This document shows, one piece after another, positions 1 to 6,583 of a stretch of 14,495 nucleotides of DNA. The stretch comes from Candidatus Krumholzibacteriia bacterium (lineage in GTDB: Bacteria > Krumholzibacteriota > Krumholzibacteriia > Krumholzibacteriales > Krumholzibacteriaceae). Below the pieces are notes generated by a model that was not told the origin of the DNA, made no database searches, and saw only the letters and a list, made by a program, of their open reading frames with translations. The stretch lies in the NCBI GenBank assembly GCA_026387805.1, contig JAPLKY010000192.1:1-14495 (forward strand), written 5' to 3'. Within the stretch, counting starts at the first letter, position 1. Each line of letters starts with the position of its first letter. Made by a program: the position numbers and the translations under genes.

Positions 1-44
1 AGCAGCATCTCGCCCGGATGGGTCGGAGGGCGATGCTTCGGCAA
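1..44 (-). CDS. higA: HigA-family antitoxin, N-terminal fragment (runs off the window)
   Basis: Reading the minus strand from 44 gives LPKHRPPTHPGEMLL, the start of HigA/XRE-type antitoxins (PPTHPGEMLLEEFL-like), whose helix-turn-helix would follow beyond base 1. It lies directly after higB, the usual toxin-first order of higBA. The partner neutralises HigB and normally represses the operon. The start is uncertain. The only in-frame start I see is TTG at 44-42. An ATG at 64-62, with GGAG about 12 bases upstream, is better placed but in another frame, and reading from it gives a non-HigA peptide. The 5' end may therefore carry a one-base indel in the G-rich run at 45-58, or TTG may be genuine. 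Only 14 codons are visible. Confidence 0.6.
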   Translation of the reverse strand, partial: MPKHRPPTHPGEML

Positions 45-96
45 CCGCCGCCCACCGACTTCATGAGAAGAGCCGGCTCCTGCAACCCTGCGCGAC

Positions 97-390
97 CTAG
101 TGGTAATCCGCAATTTCGACTTCATGGGCATTTCCATTCTCCCATCGAAAACAAATCCGATATTGATCGTTTATGCGAATGCTGTGCTGTCCGGATCGAT
201 TCCCTTTGAGACCCTCCAGCCGATTCCCCGGAGGAACGGCCAACTCCCGCAACTCCCGAACACGGTTAATCTGATCAAGTTTCCGCCGGGCAATGGCCCA
301 TAGAGCCTGCGGACACGACCGGCGGGCTGCGGAAGTATTGGAACCATCAAAAACGTCCTCCGCCCCTCGGTTTCGAAATGATCTTATCAC
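97..390 (-). CDS. higB: HigB-type toxin (RelE superfamily mRNA interferase)
   Basis: 97 residues, the normal length for HigB. Family motifs: the N-terminus IRSFRNRG; PPGNRLE followed by KG at about 53-63; GQHSIRINDQYRICFRW at 67-83, the central RelE-fold strands with basic residues; and the C-terminal VEIADYH, which carries the conserved D-Y-H end. HigB cleaves mRNA on the ribosome and is held inactive by HigA. The start codon is GTG (390-388), chosen because the family begins M-I-[RK]-S-F at this point and because a consensus promoter ends only seven bases upstream. HigA follows in the expected position but with a longer gap than usual (about 50 bases to TTG). Identity is secure; activity depends on whether higA is intact. 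Confidence 0.93.
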   Translation of the reverse strand: MIRSFRNRGAEDVFDGSNTSAARRSCPQALWAIARRKLDQINRVRELRELAVPPGNRLEGLKGNRSGQHSIRINDQYRICFRWENGNAHEVEIADYH

Positions 391-397
391 TTGTTAT

Positions 398-426
398 ATT
401 ATATCGAATACCGTTATATTTGTCAA
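398..426 (-). promoter_or_regulatory. Consensus sigma-70-type promoter of higBA with direct repeats
   Basis: On the minus strand, TTGACA (426-421), a 17-base spacer and TATAAT (403-398) match the sigma-70 consensus exactly. The octamer AATATAAC occurs at 420-413 and 400-393, 20 bases (about two helical turns) apart, flanking and overlapping the -10 box. This is a plausible HigA operator. The predicted transcription start (~391) falls at or next to the GTG of higB, so the message should be leaderless or nearly so. Confidence 0.8.
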
Positions 427-452
427 CCCTTTGGCGACGTTATGTCCCGAAT

Positions 453-941
453 TTATTTCCCGCCGAGCTTCGACGTATGAATGACGACGTTGTAGCGGTC
501 CTTGAGCTCGCCGAGGATCCGCTGCTGGATCTCCATCTCCTTCTGCATCCTCACCGCGCCGTAGACATCGTTCTTGACCTGCTCGAACGCCTGCTCCTTC
601 CCGTCCTTCTTGAACTCGTCCTTGTGGGCGTCGTAGTAGGCCTTGACGTCCTCGGGCTTGATCGCGATCCCCTTCGCGAACTCCCCGTCGAGGTACTTCT
701 GCGCGAGAATCTTGCGCTCGAGGTTGCGGGTGAGCGCCTGGAAGCCCGGATCGTCCTGGAGCTTCTCCTCGCGGGCGCGGCGATAGAGCATCTCCTCGGC
801 GATGAAGCGCTGGAGCCACTTGTCGCGCTCCCCCTGCTTGAGAACCTCGTCGAGAAGCCTCTGCTTCTGCGCCCGCTTCTCATCGGGCGTGAGGCCCCCC
901 GCAAGCTGCGAGAGCTGCATGTCGATCTCCGCCTCGATCAT
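453..941 (-). CDS. SurA-N/PrsA-like periplasmic chaperone fragment lacking a parvulin domain
   Basis: 162 residues, very helical and charged. The stretch from about 28 to 115 (LLDEVLKQ...FIAEEMLYRRAREE...LERKILAQKYLD...PEDVKAYYDAHKDEFKK) resembles the helical region in front of the PpiC rotamase domain of SurA/PrsA proteins. The YYDAHKDEF segment is characteristic. The parvulin domain that should follow is missing; the chain goes straight to C-terminal-like helices (FEQVKNDVYGAVRMQKEMEI). There is no signal peptide. The ATG (941-939) overlaps the stop of the upstream TPR gene as ATGA. That could be translational coupling, but the first residues read like the interior of a longer protein. I think the two ORFs are halves of one anchored chaperone gene that suffered a deletion or frameshift. 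Confidence 0.6.
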   Translation of the reverse strand: MIEAEIDMQLSQLAGGLTPDEKRAQKQRLLDEVLKQGERDKWLQRFIAEEMLYRRAREEKLQDDPGFQALTRNLERKILAQKYLDGEFAKGIAIKPEDVKAYYDAHKDEFKKDGKEQAFEQVKNDVYGAVRMQKEMEIQQRILGELKDRYNVVIHTSKLGGK

Positions 942-1375
942 CTGGTCGAGATCGGCGTCCGCTTCGAAATCTCAGGTTCGATCTCATCTATCTTCGCCAG
1001 CGCCTCCGAACGGTAGTACGCCTCGATCGCGCGCTCGTTGTCGCCACCTTCCTGGTAGAGCTTCCCGACCCTGAACCAGATGCGCGCCGCATCCTCGTCG
1101 CCGGGCCGCGCCGACTCCAGGTACTCGGTCCATGCGCGCGCCGCGGCGCCCGAGAGCTTCTGGTCCTCGAACTTGAGCGCGAGCTCCTCGAGCTTCTTAT
1201 CGGAAAGCCCGCTCGAATCGCCGCCTCGCCCTTTCCGCTCGCCGCCGAACCCGAAGAAGAGCCCCAGCGCCAGGGTGATTGCCACGAGCCCCGCGACAGC
1301 CATCATAAGGGTCCTGCTCGGCCGGGTGTTCTGATCGTCCCTCGGCGGCAACGTAAACATCGGATTGCGATTCAT
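938..1375 (-). CDS. Membrane-anchored TPR-like protein, probably the N-terminal half of a damaged PPIase-type gene
   Basis: 145 residues. A short cytoplasmic N-terminus is followed by one hydrophobic segment (about 22-44, TLMMAVAGLVAITLALGLFF) and then helices with a TPR pattern (AARAWTEYLES, AARIWFRVGKLYQEGGDNERAIEAYYRSEAL). It has an excellent ribosome site (GGAGG at 1385-1381, five bases before ATG) and starts 21 bases after the CopG antitoxin stop, so it may be transcribed from the toxin-antitoxin promoter. The ORF loses its pattern near the end (EISKRTPISTR), exactly where the following SurA-N-like frame opens. That is the expected signature of a frameshift or internal deletion near 941-980. 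The product would be inner-membrane anchored with the TPR region outside. Confidence 0.55.
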   Translation of the reverse strand: MNRNPMFTLPPRDDQNTRPSRTLMMAVAGLVAITLALGLFFGFGGERKGRGGDSSGLSDKKLEELALKFEDQKLSGAAARAWTEYLESARPGDEDAARIWFRVGKLYQEGGDNERAIEAYYRSEALAKIDEIEPEISKRTPISTR

Positions 1376-1396
1376 GCGTTCCTCCGTGTGAATCCG

Positions 1397-1759
1397 TCAG
1401 GCCGGCTTGCGAAGCCGCTTAACCGGCTTCTTTCGTCTTCTCGGCATCCGCGCGACCGAATAGTCCACCTTGCCCTCGCGCGCGACGAGCGCATTCAGCT
1501 CCTGCTGCACCCGCTCGTCCAGGAATATCTTCAGGAGCGACTGATACGGCACGTCGCGCTTGTTCGCGAGCACCTTGAGTTCATCAAGAAGATAGTTCGG
1601 CATGCGGAGCGATATCGTTGTTAACGAAGGCTTGAGATTGGGCAGGATCATCCACCTACCCTTCGACCAGTCGATATAATCAACCGAATCGTGGGTTGCC
1701 CAAAATTCCCGCTCTTCATCCTCGGAATTGAACTTCGGAATCTTCTTCAAGTTTTTCAT
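1397..1759 (-). CDS. CopG/ribbon-helix-helix antitoxin of a BrnT-type toxin-antitoxin pair
   Basis: 120 residues. The N-terminal half has the CopG-antitoxin pattern (IPKFNSEDEEREFWATHDS..DYIDWSKG, residues 7-34) that wraps the toxin. The ribbon-helix-helix DNA-binding unit is at about 47-85 (TTISLRMPNYLLDELKVLA, then KRDVPYQSLLKIFL). The tail is strongly basic (RRRKKPVKRLRKPA). The start ATG (1759-1757) overlaps the toxin stop as ATGA, so translation is coupled. Here the toxin comes first and the antitoxin second, the brnTA order. The protein should bind the palindrome at 2062-2082 and repress its own promoter. Assignment to the CopG antitoxin family (PF12441-like) is firm. Confidence 0.9.
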   Translation of the reverse strand: MKNLKKIPKFNSEDEEREFWATHDSVDYIDWSKGRWMILPNLKPSLTTISLRMPNYLLDELKVLANKRDVPYQSLLKIFLDERVQQELNALVAREGKVDYSVARMPRRRKKPVKRLRKPA

Positions 1760-2055
1760 TTGAAATATATCCTCCTCTCGCGCCGGCTCATATCGCGAGC
1801 GGATATCACGCGAATGAGATCTCCTCTGATCGTAAACGTTATGTATAGATACCTGCGTGATGCCGTTCGGCCCATGACGCAGTAGCGCGGTTCGGCAGTC
1901 GAATGCGTTTCATTTACTTCCGCATAGAATGAATGACGGAGAAGGACATGCTCGCATTCTTCCTTCGACACATTGTGCCGCCGCAGGACCTTCTGCAGAT
2001 TTCCTTCATCCCACTGAAATCCTGCGCATTGCGCTATGAGATCATAAACGTTCAT
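1756..2055 (-). CDS. brnT: BrnT-family toxin (RelE-fold ribonuclease)
   Basis: 99 residues, the family's usual size. It has the N-terminal FQWDEGN motif (13-19, BrnT proteins have F-x-W-D-x-x-K), then HNVSKEECEHVL (27-38), and the C-terminal block RGDLIRVISARDMSRRERRIY (77-97), which holds the basic residues of the BrnT active face. BrnT inhibits growth by RNA cleavage and is neutralised by the antitoxin encoded directly downstream. The N-terminus (MNVYDLIAQCAG) is slightly longer than usual. The ATG at 2055-2053 lies only six bases after a -10 box, which predicts a leaderless message. The gene sits between DUF58 and the TPR gene, so it is probably an insertion there. Confidence 0.88.
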   Translation of the reverse strand: MNVYDLIAQCAGFQWDEGNLQKVLRRHNVSKEECEHVLLRHSFYAEVNETHSTAEPRYCVMGRTASRRYLYITFTIRGDLIRVISARDMSRRERRIYFK

Positions 2056-2061
2056 AGAATA

Positions 2062-2090
2062 TGTATATACTGAAAATATACATTTGTCAA
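2062..2090 (-). promoter_or_regulatory. brnT promoter overlapping a 21-bp palindrome (autoregulatory operator)
   Basis: Minus strand: TTGACA (2090-2085), a 17-base spacer and TATACA (2067-2062). An inverted repeat TGTATAT-7-ATATACA occupies 2062-2082. It covers the whole -10 box and most of the spacer, an ideal position for a ribbon-helix-helix antitoxin to block RNA polymerase. The predicted start site coincides with the brnT ATG. Confidence 0.8.
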
Positions 2091-2120
2091 GCCCGGACGG
2101 CCAAGAGGATCGGAGAAGAA

Positions 2121-2996
2121 TCAGTACCTCCGCTCCCGGGCCCTGAAGAACTGCACGAGCCTCGACACGTAGTCGCGATCCGTCGCGACCTCGATCCGGT
2201 CCACGCCCATCGACGCGAAGAGCTCGCGGAACCGCTCGGACCGCTCGCGCCCGAGGCGCTCGTACTGCTTGCGCACCGCCGCGCTCGACGTGTAGACGAG
2301 CACCATTTCGCCCGTCTCCGCGTCCTCGAGCTCGATGAGCCCCACGTTCGGCAGCCTCACCTCGCGTGGATCGGTGACGGGCACGGCGACGAGATCGTGC
2401 CGCTTCGCGATGATCCGCATCGCCTTCTCGAACCCCTCCGACTGGAAGTCGCTCACGAGAAACACGACCGCCCGCTTCTTCGCGACCTTCCCGAAGTAAT
2501 CGAGCGTGCCCCCGATATCGGTCTTCGCCGCCTTCGGTTTGAAATTGAGGAGCTCGCGAATGAGCCGAAGCACGTGCGTCGTCCCCTTCTTCGGCGGCAC
2601 GTAGAGCTCGACGCGATCGGTGAAGACGATGAGCCCGACCTTGTCGTTGTTCTTCACCGCGGAGAAGCTGAGGAGCGCGCAGAACTCGGCCGCGATCTCG
2701 TTCTTGAGCTTCTTGACGCTCCCGAAGGCGCCCGAGGCCGAGAGGTCGACGAGGAAGAAGACGGTGAGCTCGCGCTCCTCGACGAAGCGCTTCACGTAGG
2801 GGCGGTCCATGCGGGCCGTGACGTTCCAGTCGATCGTGCGGACGTCGTCGCCGGGCATGTACTCGCGCACCTCGTCGAACTCCATCCCGCGCCCCTTGAA
2901 GACGCTCGTGTACTCGCCGGCAAGAACGTCGTTCACGACCTTCCGCGTCGTTATCTGCAGAATGCGAATCTTCCGGGCCAGCTCACTCGAGATCAT
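2121..2996 (-). CDS. DUF58 (vWA-like) protein, normally the partner of MoxR
   Basis: 291 residues, the normal size for single-domain DUF58 proteins without membrane helices. The family signature is clear: FDEVREYMPGDDVRTIDWN at about 40-58, where R-E-Y-x-x-G-D-D-x-R-x-I-D-W is diagnostic. This is followed by an altered von Willebrand-A metal site, DLSASG (84-89, DxSxS), and later strands (VVFLVSDFQSEGF). DUF58 proteins work with MoxR AAA+ ATPases, probably as a metal-dependent adaptor in chaperone-like complexes. No moxR is adjacent here; only 3'-end remnants lie upstream at 7371 and beyond. No convincing promoter is visible directly upstream, and the ribosome site is weak (GAGAG about 12 bases away). 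The gene looks cut off from its original operon. Confidence 0.93.
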   Translation of the reverse strand: MISSELARKIRILQITTRKVVNDVLAGEYTSVFKGRGMEFDEVREYMPGDDVRTIDWNVTARMDRPYVKRFVEERELTVFFLVDLSASGAFGSVKKLKNEIAAEFCALLSFSAVKNNDKVGLIVFTDRVELYVPPKKGTTHVLRLIRELLNFKPKAAKTDIGGTLDYFGKVAKKRAVVFLVSDFQSEGFEKAMRIIAKRHDLVAVPVTDPREVRLPNVGLIELEDAETGEMVLVYTSSAAVRKQYERLGRERSERFRELFASMGVDRIEVATDRDYVSRLVQFFRARERRY

Positions 2997-3217
2997 CGCA
3001 GTCCAACTCTCGCAATTTAAATTGACTAGCGCGCGCTACAGGGGTTTGCCGAAAAAGAATCTCCGCTCTCGATTCTGCAATCAAGAGTAGAAAGTAATAG
3101 AATTCGACGGCGCTTTCAAGATGGAACTTGTTGCCCACCTGGCCATTGATACACCCGATCGTGCCGCGGAGTTCCCGCCGTCAAACGCCGTTTCGCGGGA
3201 GGCGGCGGGCATGAGAT
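2997..3217. other. Divergent intergenic region between DUF58 and the plus-strand membrane protein
   Basis: No gene, tail fragment or clear promoter is visible. It holds a perfect 12-base AT palindrome (CAATTTAAATTG, 3013-3024) close to the DUF58 start and G-rich stretches (GGGAGGCGGCGGGC) just before 3218. Local AT content is higher at 3000-3110 than in the flanking genes. Confidence 0.5.
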
Positions 3218-4486
3218 ATGCGCGTGATCGACCAGGATAATCTGCCTAAATCAGCTTCATCGATGCAGGGCGGGGATGCGCGGGGGTTGGCCGTGACCAA
3301 GAAGTCAAAGGTCTATGTCATTGATCCGGCTGATGCGACTGAATCGAGCACACAGAAGGTCCCAGTCGGAAAACGGGGCATCGAGCGCACGGAATATTCA
3401 CCGGACAGCGAAGGACCGCAGGATTCGAGGCAGCGTGGCCCGCGGCCGCGGGGCTCCCAACCGCGGGAGCGCCGCGCGAATGACCGCGTCGATGAAAAGG
3501 GCTCGCCGCTTCTTGCGTTTCTCGCATATCTGGCGGGGCCGTACGCAATCCTCGCCACGCACCGCGGCAGGGAAAGCAGGTTCTGGGTCGCGCTCGCGAT
3601 CCTTTCTTTCACGGGGGCGGCGGTCCTCTTCGCCCGGGCGAACAAGATCCTTGCCGCCCCGCACGGCGCGGGGATCGGCTTCGTCCTATGGCTGTCCGTC
3701 GCTTGTCTCGCCATCGGTCTGGCCTTCGCCACCTGGGCACGCGGCGTGTTCCTCCTCGGCCGTCACAAGGGTTGGCTCCTGAGACGCCTTCCGACGTGGC
3801 TCAGGCATCCCGGCGCTGCGGGCGTCCTCGGCCTCGTAATCCCTGGCTTCGGGCTTTTCATTGCGCAGCATCCGAGGCGCGCGGCATGCGCGCTTTTCGC
3901 GGCGTGCGCCACCGTGGTCTCCGCTCTCGTTCTCCGGCAAGCCCCCGATCTCTGGCGGCTGAGCCGGGCGGGCATCCTCGTCGAGCACGGCGACATTCTC
4001 GAGCGGATATTTCTCGTGATGGGGGCCGTCGGAACGCTCGGGGCGCTGGCCTGGATCGCTCAGGCGCTCGACGGAGCGCGCCTCGCGGGAATACGCGCAG
4101 AAGGCTCGCCGGGACCGCACAGCGAGACATCCTCGGGGCGGCACGGCGACTGGTTCACCGTGGCGCTCGTTCTCGCGATCGCGGCGGTGCCCATCGCCTT
4201 CAAACCGTCGCAGGTCGCAGAGACGCTGGATCGTTTCGCCATTTCGTTGAGTGAAGATGGCCTGAGGATCATTCCACTCGCCGCCGTCGATGCAGCGACG
4301 CGCCTCGATCCTTCGCGACCCGAATACGCCGTCCGGGCGATAGAGCTCAACGAAGCGCTCGGACAGCTCACCAAGGCCCTCGCGATACGCCGCGATCTCG
4401 CCGAGCGCTGGAAACCCTACGAGAGAATGCTCCGGCGCGAGGCCGCCATCGAGGAGAGCCCCGTTTTCGGCACCGAAGAGCCGTAA
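3218..4486 (+). CDS. Multi-pass membrane protein of unknown function with a TPR-like C-terminal tail
   Basis: 422 residues, no family recognised. It has a hydrophilic, Arg/Pro-rich N-terminal region (1-95), then about seven hydrophobic segments (98-114, 122-141, 153-180, 201-217, 221-240, 262-284, 312-329), and a soluble helical tail (340-415, LDPSRPEYAVRAIELNEALG) resembling one or two TPR helices. The third bases are strongly GC-biased, and the frame is far longer than its antisense shadows, which supports it as real. The start is uncertain. ATG at 3218 has a G-rich region about 15 bases upstream. An in-frame GTG at 3293 (residue 26, VTKKSKVYVIDPAD) has a GGGGG run eight or so bases before it and may be the true start. 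It precedes the secreted repeat protein by 117 bases on the same strand, but nothing shows they work together. Confidence 0.7.
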   Translation: MRVIDQDNLPKSASSMQGGDARGLAVTKKSKVYVIDPADATESSTQKVPVGKRGIERTEYSPDSEGPQDSRQRGPRPRGSQPRERRANDRVDEKGSPLLAFLAYLAGPYAILATHRGRESRFWVALAILSFTGAAVLFARANKILAAPHGAGIGFVLWLSVACLAIGLAFATWARGVFLLGRHKGWLLRRLPTWLRHPGAAGVLGLVIPGFGLFIAQHPRRAACALFAACATVVSALVLRQAPDLWRLSRAGILVEHGDILERIFLVMGAVGTLGALAWIAQALDGARLAGIRAEGSPGPHSETSSGRHGDWFTVALVLAIAAVPIAFKPSQVAETLDRFAISLSEDGLRIIPLAAVDAATRLDPSRPEYAVRAIELNEALGQLTKALAIRRDLAERWKPYERMLRREAAIEESPVFGTEEP

Positions 4487-4603
4487 AATAATTTGCCCCC
4501 GAAAACGGTTTTTCATATCTTACCGGAGTAGTTGCCCACCACCTACACTCAATTCTCCGAAGTGTGCCCGATTTCGCGTTGAACAGCAAAGAAAGTCACT
4601 GCA

Positions 4604-6565
4604 ATGACAAGGACAGCATCCGTTCTTGCGATACTCCTGGGCCTGCTCGCATCCGCTCACACCGCGGCCTATGCCGATTGGACCGCCGACGGTGTCCCTC
4701 TATGCCCCGGAACGAACCTCCAGATCGTGCCCCTGATTGTATCCGACGGCGCGGGAGGCGCCATTATCGTCTGGCGCTCGTTTATCGACGAATCGGACAT
4801 CTACGTGCAGAGAATCGACGCGCACGGGAATACCCTCTGGGGCAACGACGGCGTGCTCATATGCGCAGCCGCCTCCGACCAGACGCCCGACGATATGATC
4901 GCGGACGGATCCGGTGGGGCGATCATCCTCTGGGAGGACTACCGAAACGACAGCTGGGACATCTATGCACAGAGGGTCGACGCCTCCGGTGCGATCCAGT
5001 GGGCTCCGGACGGCGTCCCCATTTGCACGGCGGGAAACACGCAATATGGCGCGGAGCTCGCCTCCGACGGCGCCGGCGGCGCGATCGTTTCATGGCACGA
5101 CATGCGCGATAACGCGAGCTTCCACATCTACGCCCAGCGGGTGACCGCCTCGGGGACCGTCCAATGGACCGCAAACGGCGTCCCCGTATGCATGGCCGAT
5201 AACGGCCAATTCTCCGCCGATATCGTATCCGACGGCGCGGGCGGCGCGATCATCGCGTGGCACGACATTCGCCTGAATCCCAACTACGACATCTACGCCC
5301 AGCGGGTGGACGCCTCGGGAGCCGTTCAATGGATCGCGAACGGCGTCCCGATCTGTCTGGCCGGCAACTTGCAGAAATACGCGGAAATAGTCTCCGACGG
5401 CGCGGGCGGCGCGATCGTCGTATGGAAGGACAACCGGACCGGGCCGGACGATCTCTACGCCCAGCGGGTGGACGCCTCGGGCACCGTTCGATGGACTCTG
5501 AACGGCGTCCCCATTTGCACGACCGGCACCGTGGAGAAGTACCACCAGGTCGCCTCCGACGGCTCCGGCGGGGCGGTCGTCGTATGGCCGGACACCCGAA
5601 ACGGCAACTATGACGTTTATGCCCAACGGGTGAGCGCCTCGGGAGCCGTCAAATGGACCTCGAACGGCGTCCCCGTGTGCACCGCCCCCAATGCGCAGGA
5701 GCAGCCGCAGATCGTCTCGGACGGCGCCGGCGCGACGTTCATAACGTGGCAGGACGCTCGCTCAGGCGCATCCGACATTTATGCCCAACGGGTGAACGCC
5801 TCGGGCGGCGCTCAATGCACGCCGGACGGCTTCGCCATATGCACTGCCGCTAACGAGCAGTTCTTCCCGATGCTCGCCGCCGACGGCACCGGTGGAGCCA
5901 TCGTCACGTGGCAGGACTTTCGCACCGGGGTCGACTACGACATCTATGCCGGATCAACCCAGATCTGCAGCGTTTCGCACGTCAGCATCGACTTCGGGGC
6001 CGTCTATGTCGGGGAGCACTGGGATACGAGCTTCACGATCGAGAACGCAGGCTGCGGAATTCTCGCATTGAACGTCGGCGAGGGATGCGAGCACTTCAGT
6101 ATAGTCTCCGACGAGCTCGTCTCCTCTCTCGGGCCGGGCCAATCGACTTCCGTGACACTGCGCTTCGAGCCGACGAGCGCGGGCGCTCACTCCTGTGAAA
6201 TCCCGACCGGCACGGCATGCTCTTCGGTGAGCTGCTCCGGAGTCGGGATCAACCAATCGACAGGAGACGACACGCCGAATGTGCCCGAAGCCACCTTCCT
6301 CGCCCAGAACTATCCGAACCCGTTCAACCCGGTGACGAAGATCGTGTTCGGCCTGAAGGAGCCGACGGCCGTCTCGCTCAGGATCTATAATGCGTCGGGG
6401 CGTTTCGTGAGGGAGCTCGCGGCGGGCAACCAGCCGGCCGGCACATTCCAGAAGCTGTGGGACGGCAAGGATGCGAGCGGCAGGACCGTATCGACCGGGA
6501 TCTATTTCTACAAGCTCGACGCGGGTGCCTTCTCGCAGACCAGGAAAATGGTGCTCCTCCGCTGA
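4604..6565 (+). CDS. Secreted repeat protein with ASH-type domain and C-terminal T9SS/FlgD-Ig-like sorting domain
   Basis: 653 residues. The signal peptide is at 1-24 (LAILLGLLASAHTAAYA). Eight tandem units of about 54 residues follow at 26-453, each W-x-x-[DN]-G-V-P-[IV]-C ... [VA]-S-D-G-[AS]-G-G-A-I-[VI]-x-W-x-D-x-R ... D-[IL]-Y-A-Q-R-V-x-A-S-G. They probably form a beta-propeller-like or beta-rich fold. An Ig-like ASH/choice-of-anchor domain spans about 454-545 (VSIDFGAVYVG...TSFTIENAGCG). The last 86 residues have the classic sorting domain: QNYPNPFNPVTKIVF, LRIYNASGRFVREL, GTFQKLWDGKDASG, STGIYFYKL. Such C-terminal domains are recognised by type IX secretion or serve as FlgD-Ig-like anchors. 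Likely extracellular or cell-surface; the ligand is unknown. The ribosome site is weak, which is common in these lineages. Confidence 0.9.
   Translation: MTRTASVLAILLGLLASAHTAAYADWTADGVPLCPGTNLQIVPLIVSDGAGGAIIVWRSFIDESDIYVQRIDAHGNTLWGNDGVLICAAASDQTPDDMIADGSGGAIILWEDYRNDSWDIYAQRVDASGAIQWAPDGVPICTAGNTQYGAELASDGAGGAIVSWHDMRDNASFHIYAQRVTASGTVQWTANGVPVCMADNGQFSADIVSDGAGGAIIAWHDIRLNPNYDIYAQRVDASGAVQWIANGVPICLAGNLQKYAEIVSDGAGGAIVVWKDNRTGPDDLYAQRVDASGTVRWTLNGVPICTTGTVEKYHQVASDGSGGAVVVWPDTRNGNYDVYAQRVSASGAVKWTSNGVPVCTAPNAQEQPQIVSDGAGATFITWQDARSGASDIYAQRVNASGGAQCTPDGFAICTAANEQFFPMLAADGTGGAIVTWQDFRTGVDYDIYAGSTQICSVSHVSIDFGAVYVGEHWDTSFTIENAGCGILALNVGEGCEHFSIVSDELVSSLGPGQSTSVTLRFEPTSAGAHSCEIPTGTACSSVSCSGVGINQSTGDDTPNVPEATFLAQNYPNPFNPVTKIVFGLKEPTAVSLRIYNASGRFVRELAAGNQPAGTFQKLWDGKDASGRTVSTGIYFYKLDAGAFSQTRKMVLLR
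4679..5962 (+). repeat. Eight in-frame tandem coding repeats of about 162 bp
   Basis: Units begin at protein residues 26, 79, 133, 188, 243, 297, 351 and 405, with lengths 53-55 (the last is 49). The best-conserved DNA lies around the S-D-G-A-G-G-A-I and Y-A-Q-R-V segments. The last unit lacks the leading Trp (Cys instead) and the trailing Q-R-V, so it is the most diverged. Copy number could change by slippage or recombination. Confidence 0.88.
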
Positions 6566-6583
6566 TGCGGCCGGCTCATCCTC

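Noticed and set aside
378..1016. 212-codon plus-strand ORF rich in Leu, Glu and Val
   Set aside because: It is the antisense shadow of the TPR/SurA-like genes. Leu-rich, low-complexity translation is typical of the complement of GC-rich coding DNA.
2061..3020. 319-codon plus-strand ORF
   Set aside because: Lies exactly opposite the DUF58 gene, which has unmistakable family motifs; the composition (HRR, LEL, DEP) is that of a reverse-strand shadow.
3686..4516. 276-codon minus-strand ORF
   Set aside because: Antisense to the membrane-protein gene, with no hydrophobic or domain pattern of its own.
4487..4530. Possible intrinsic terminator CCGAAAACGG followed by TTTTT
   Set aside because: The stem is only three base pairs, too weak to call.
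3130..4540. Ten-base word GTTGCCCACC upstream of both plus-strand genes (3130-3139 and 4531-4540)
   Set aside because: Surrounding bases and distances to the start codons differ, so a shared promoter element is not supported; chance is likely.
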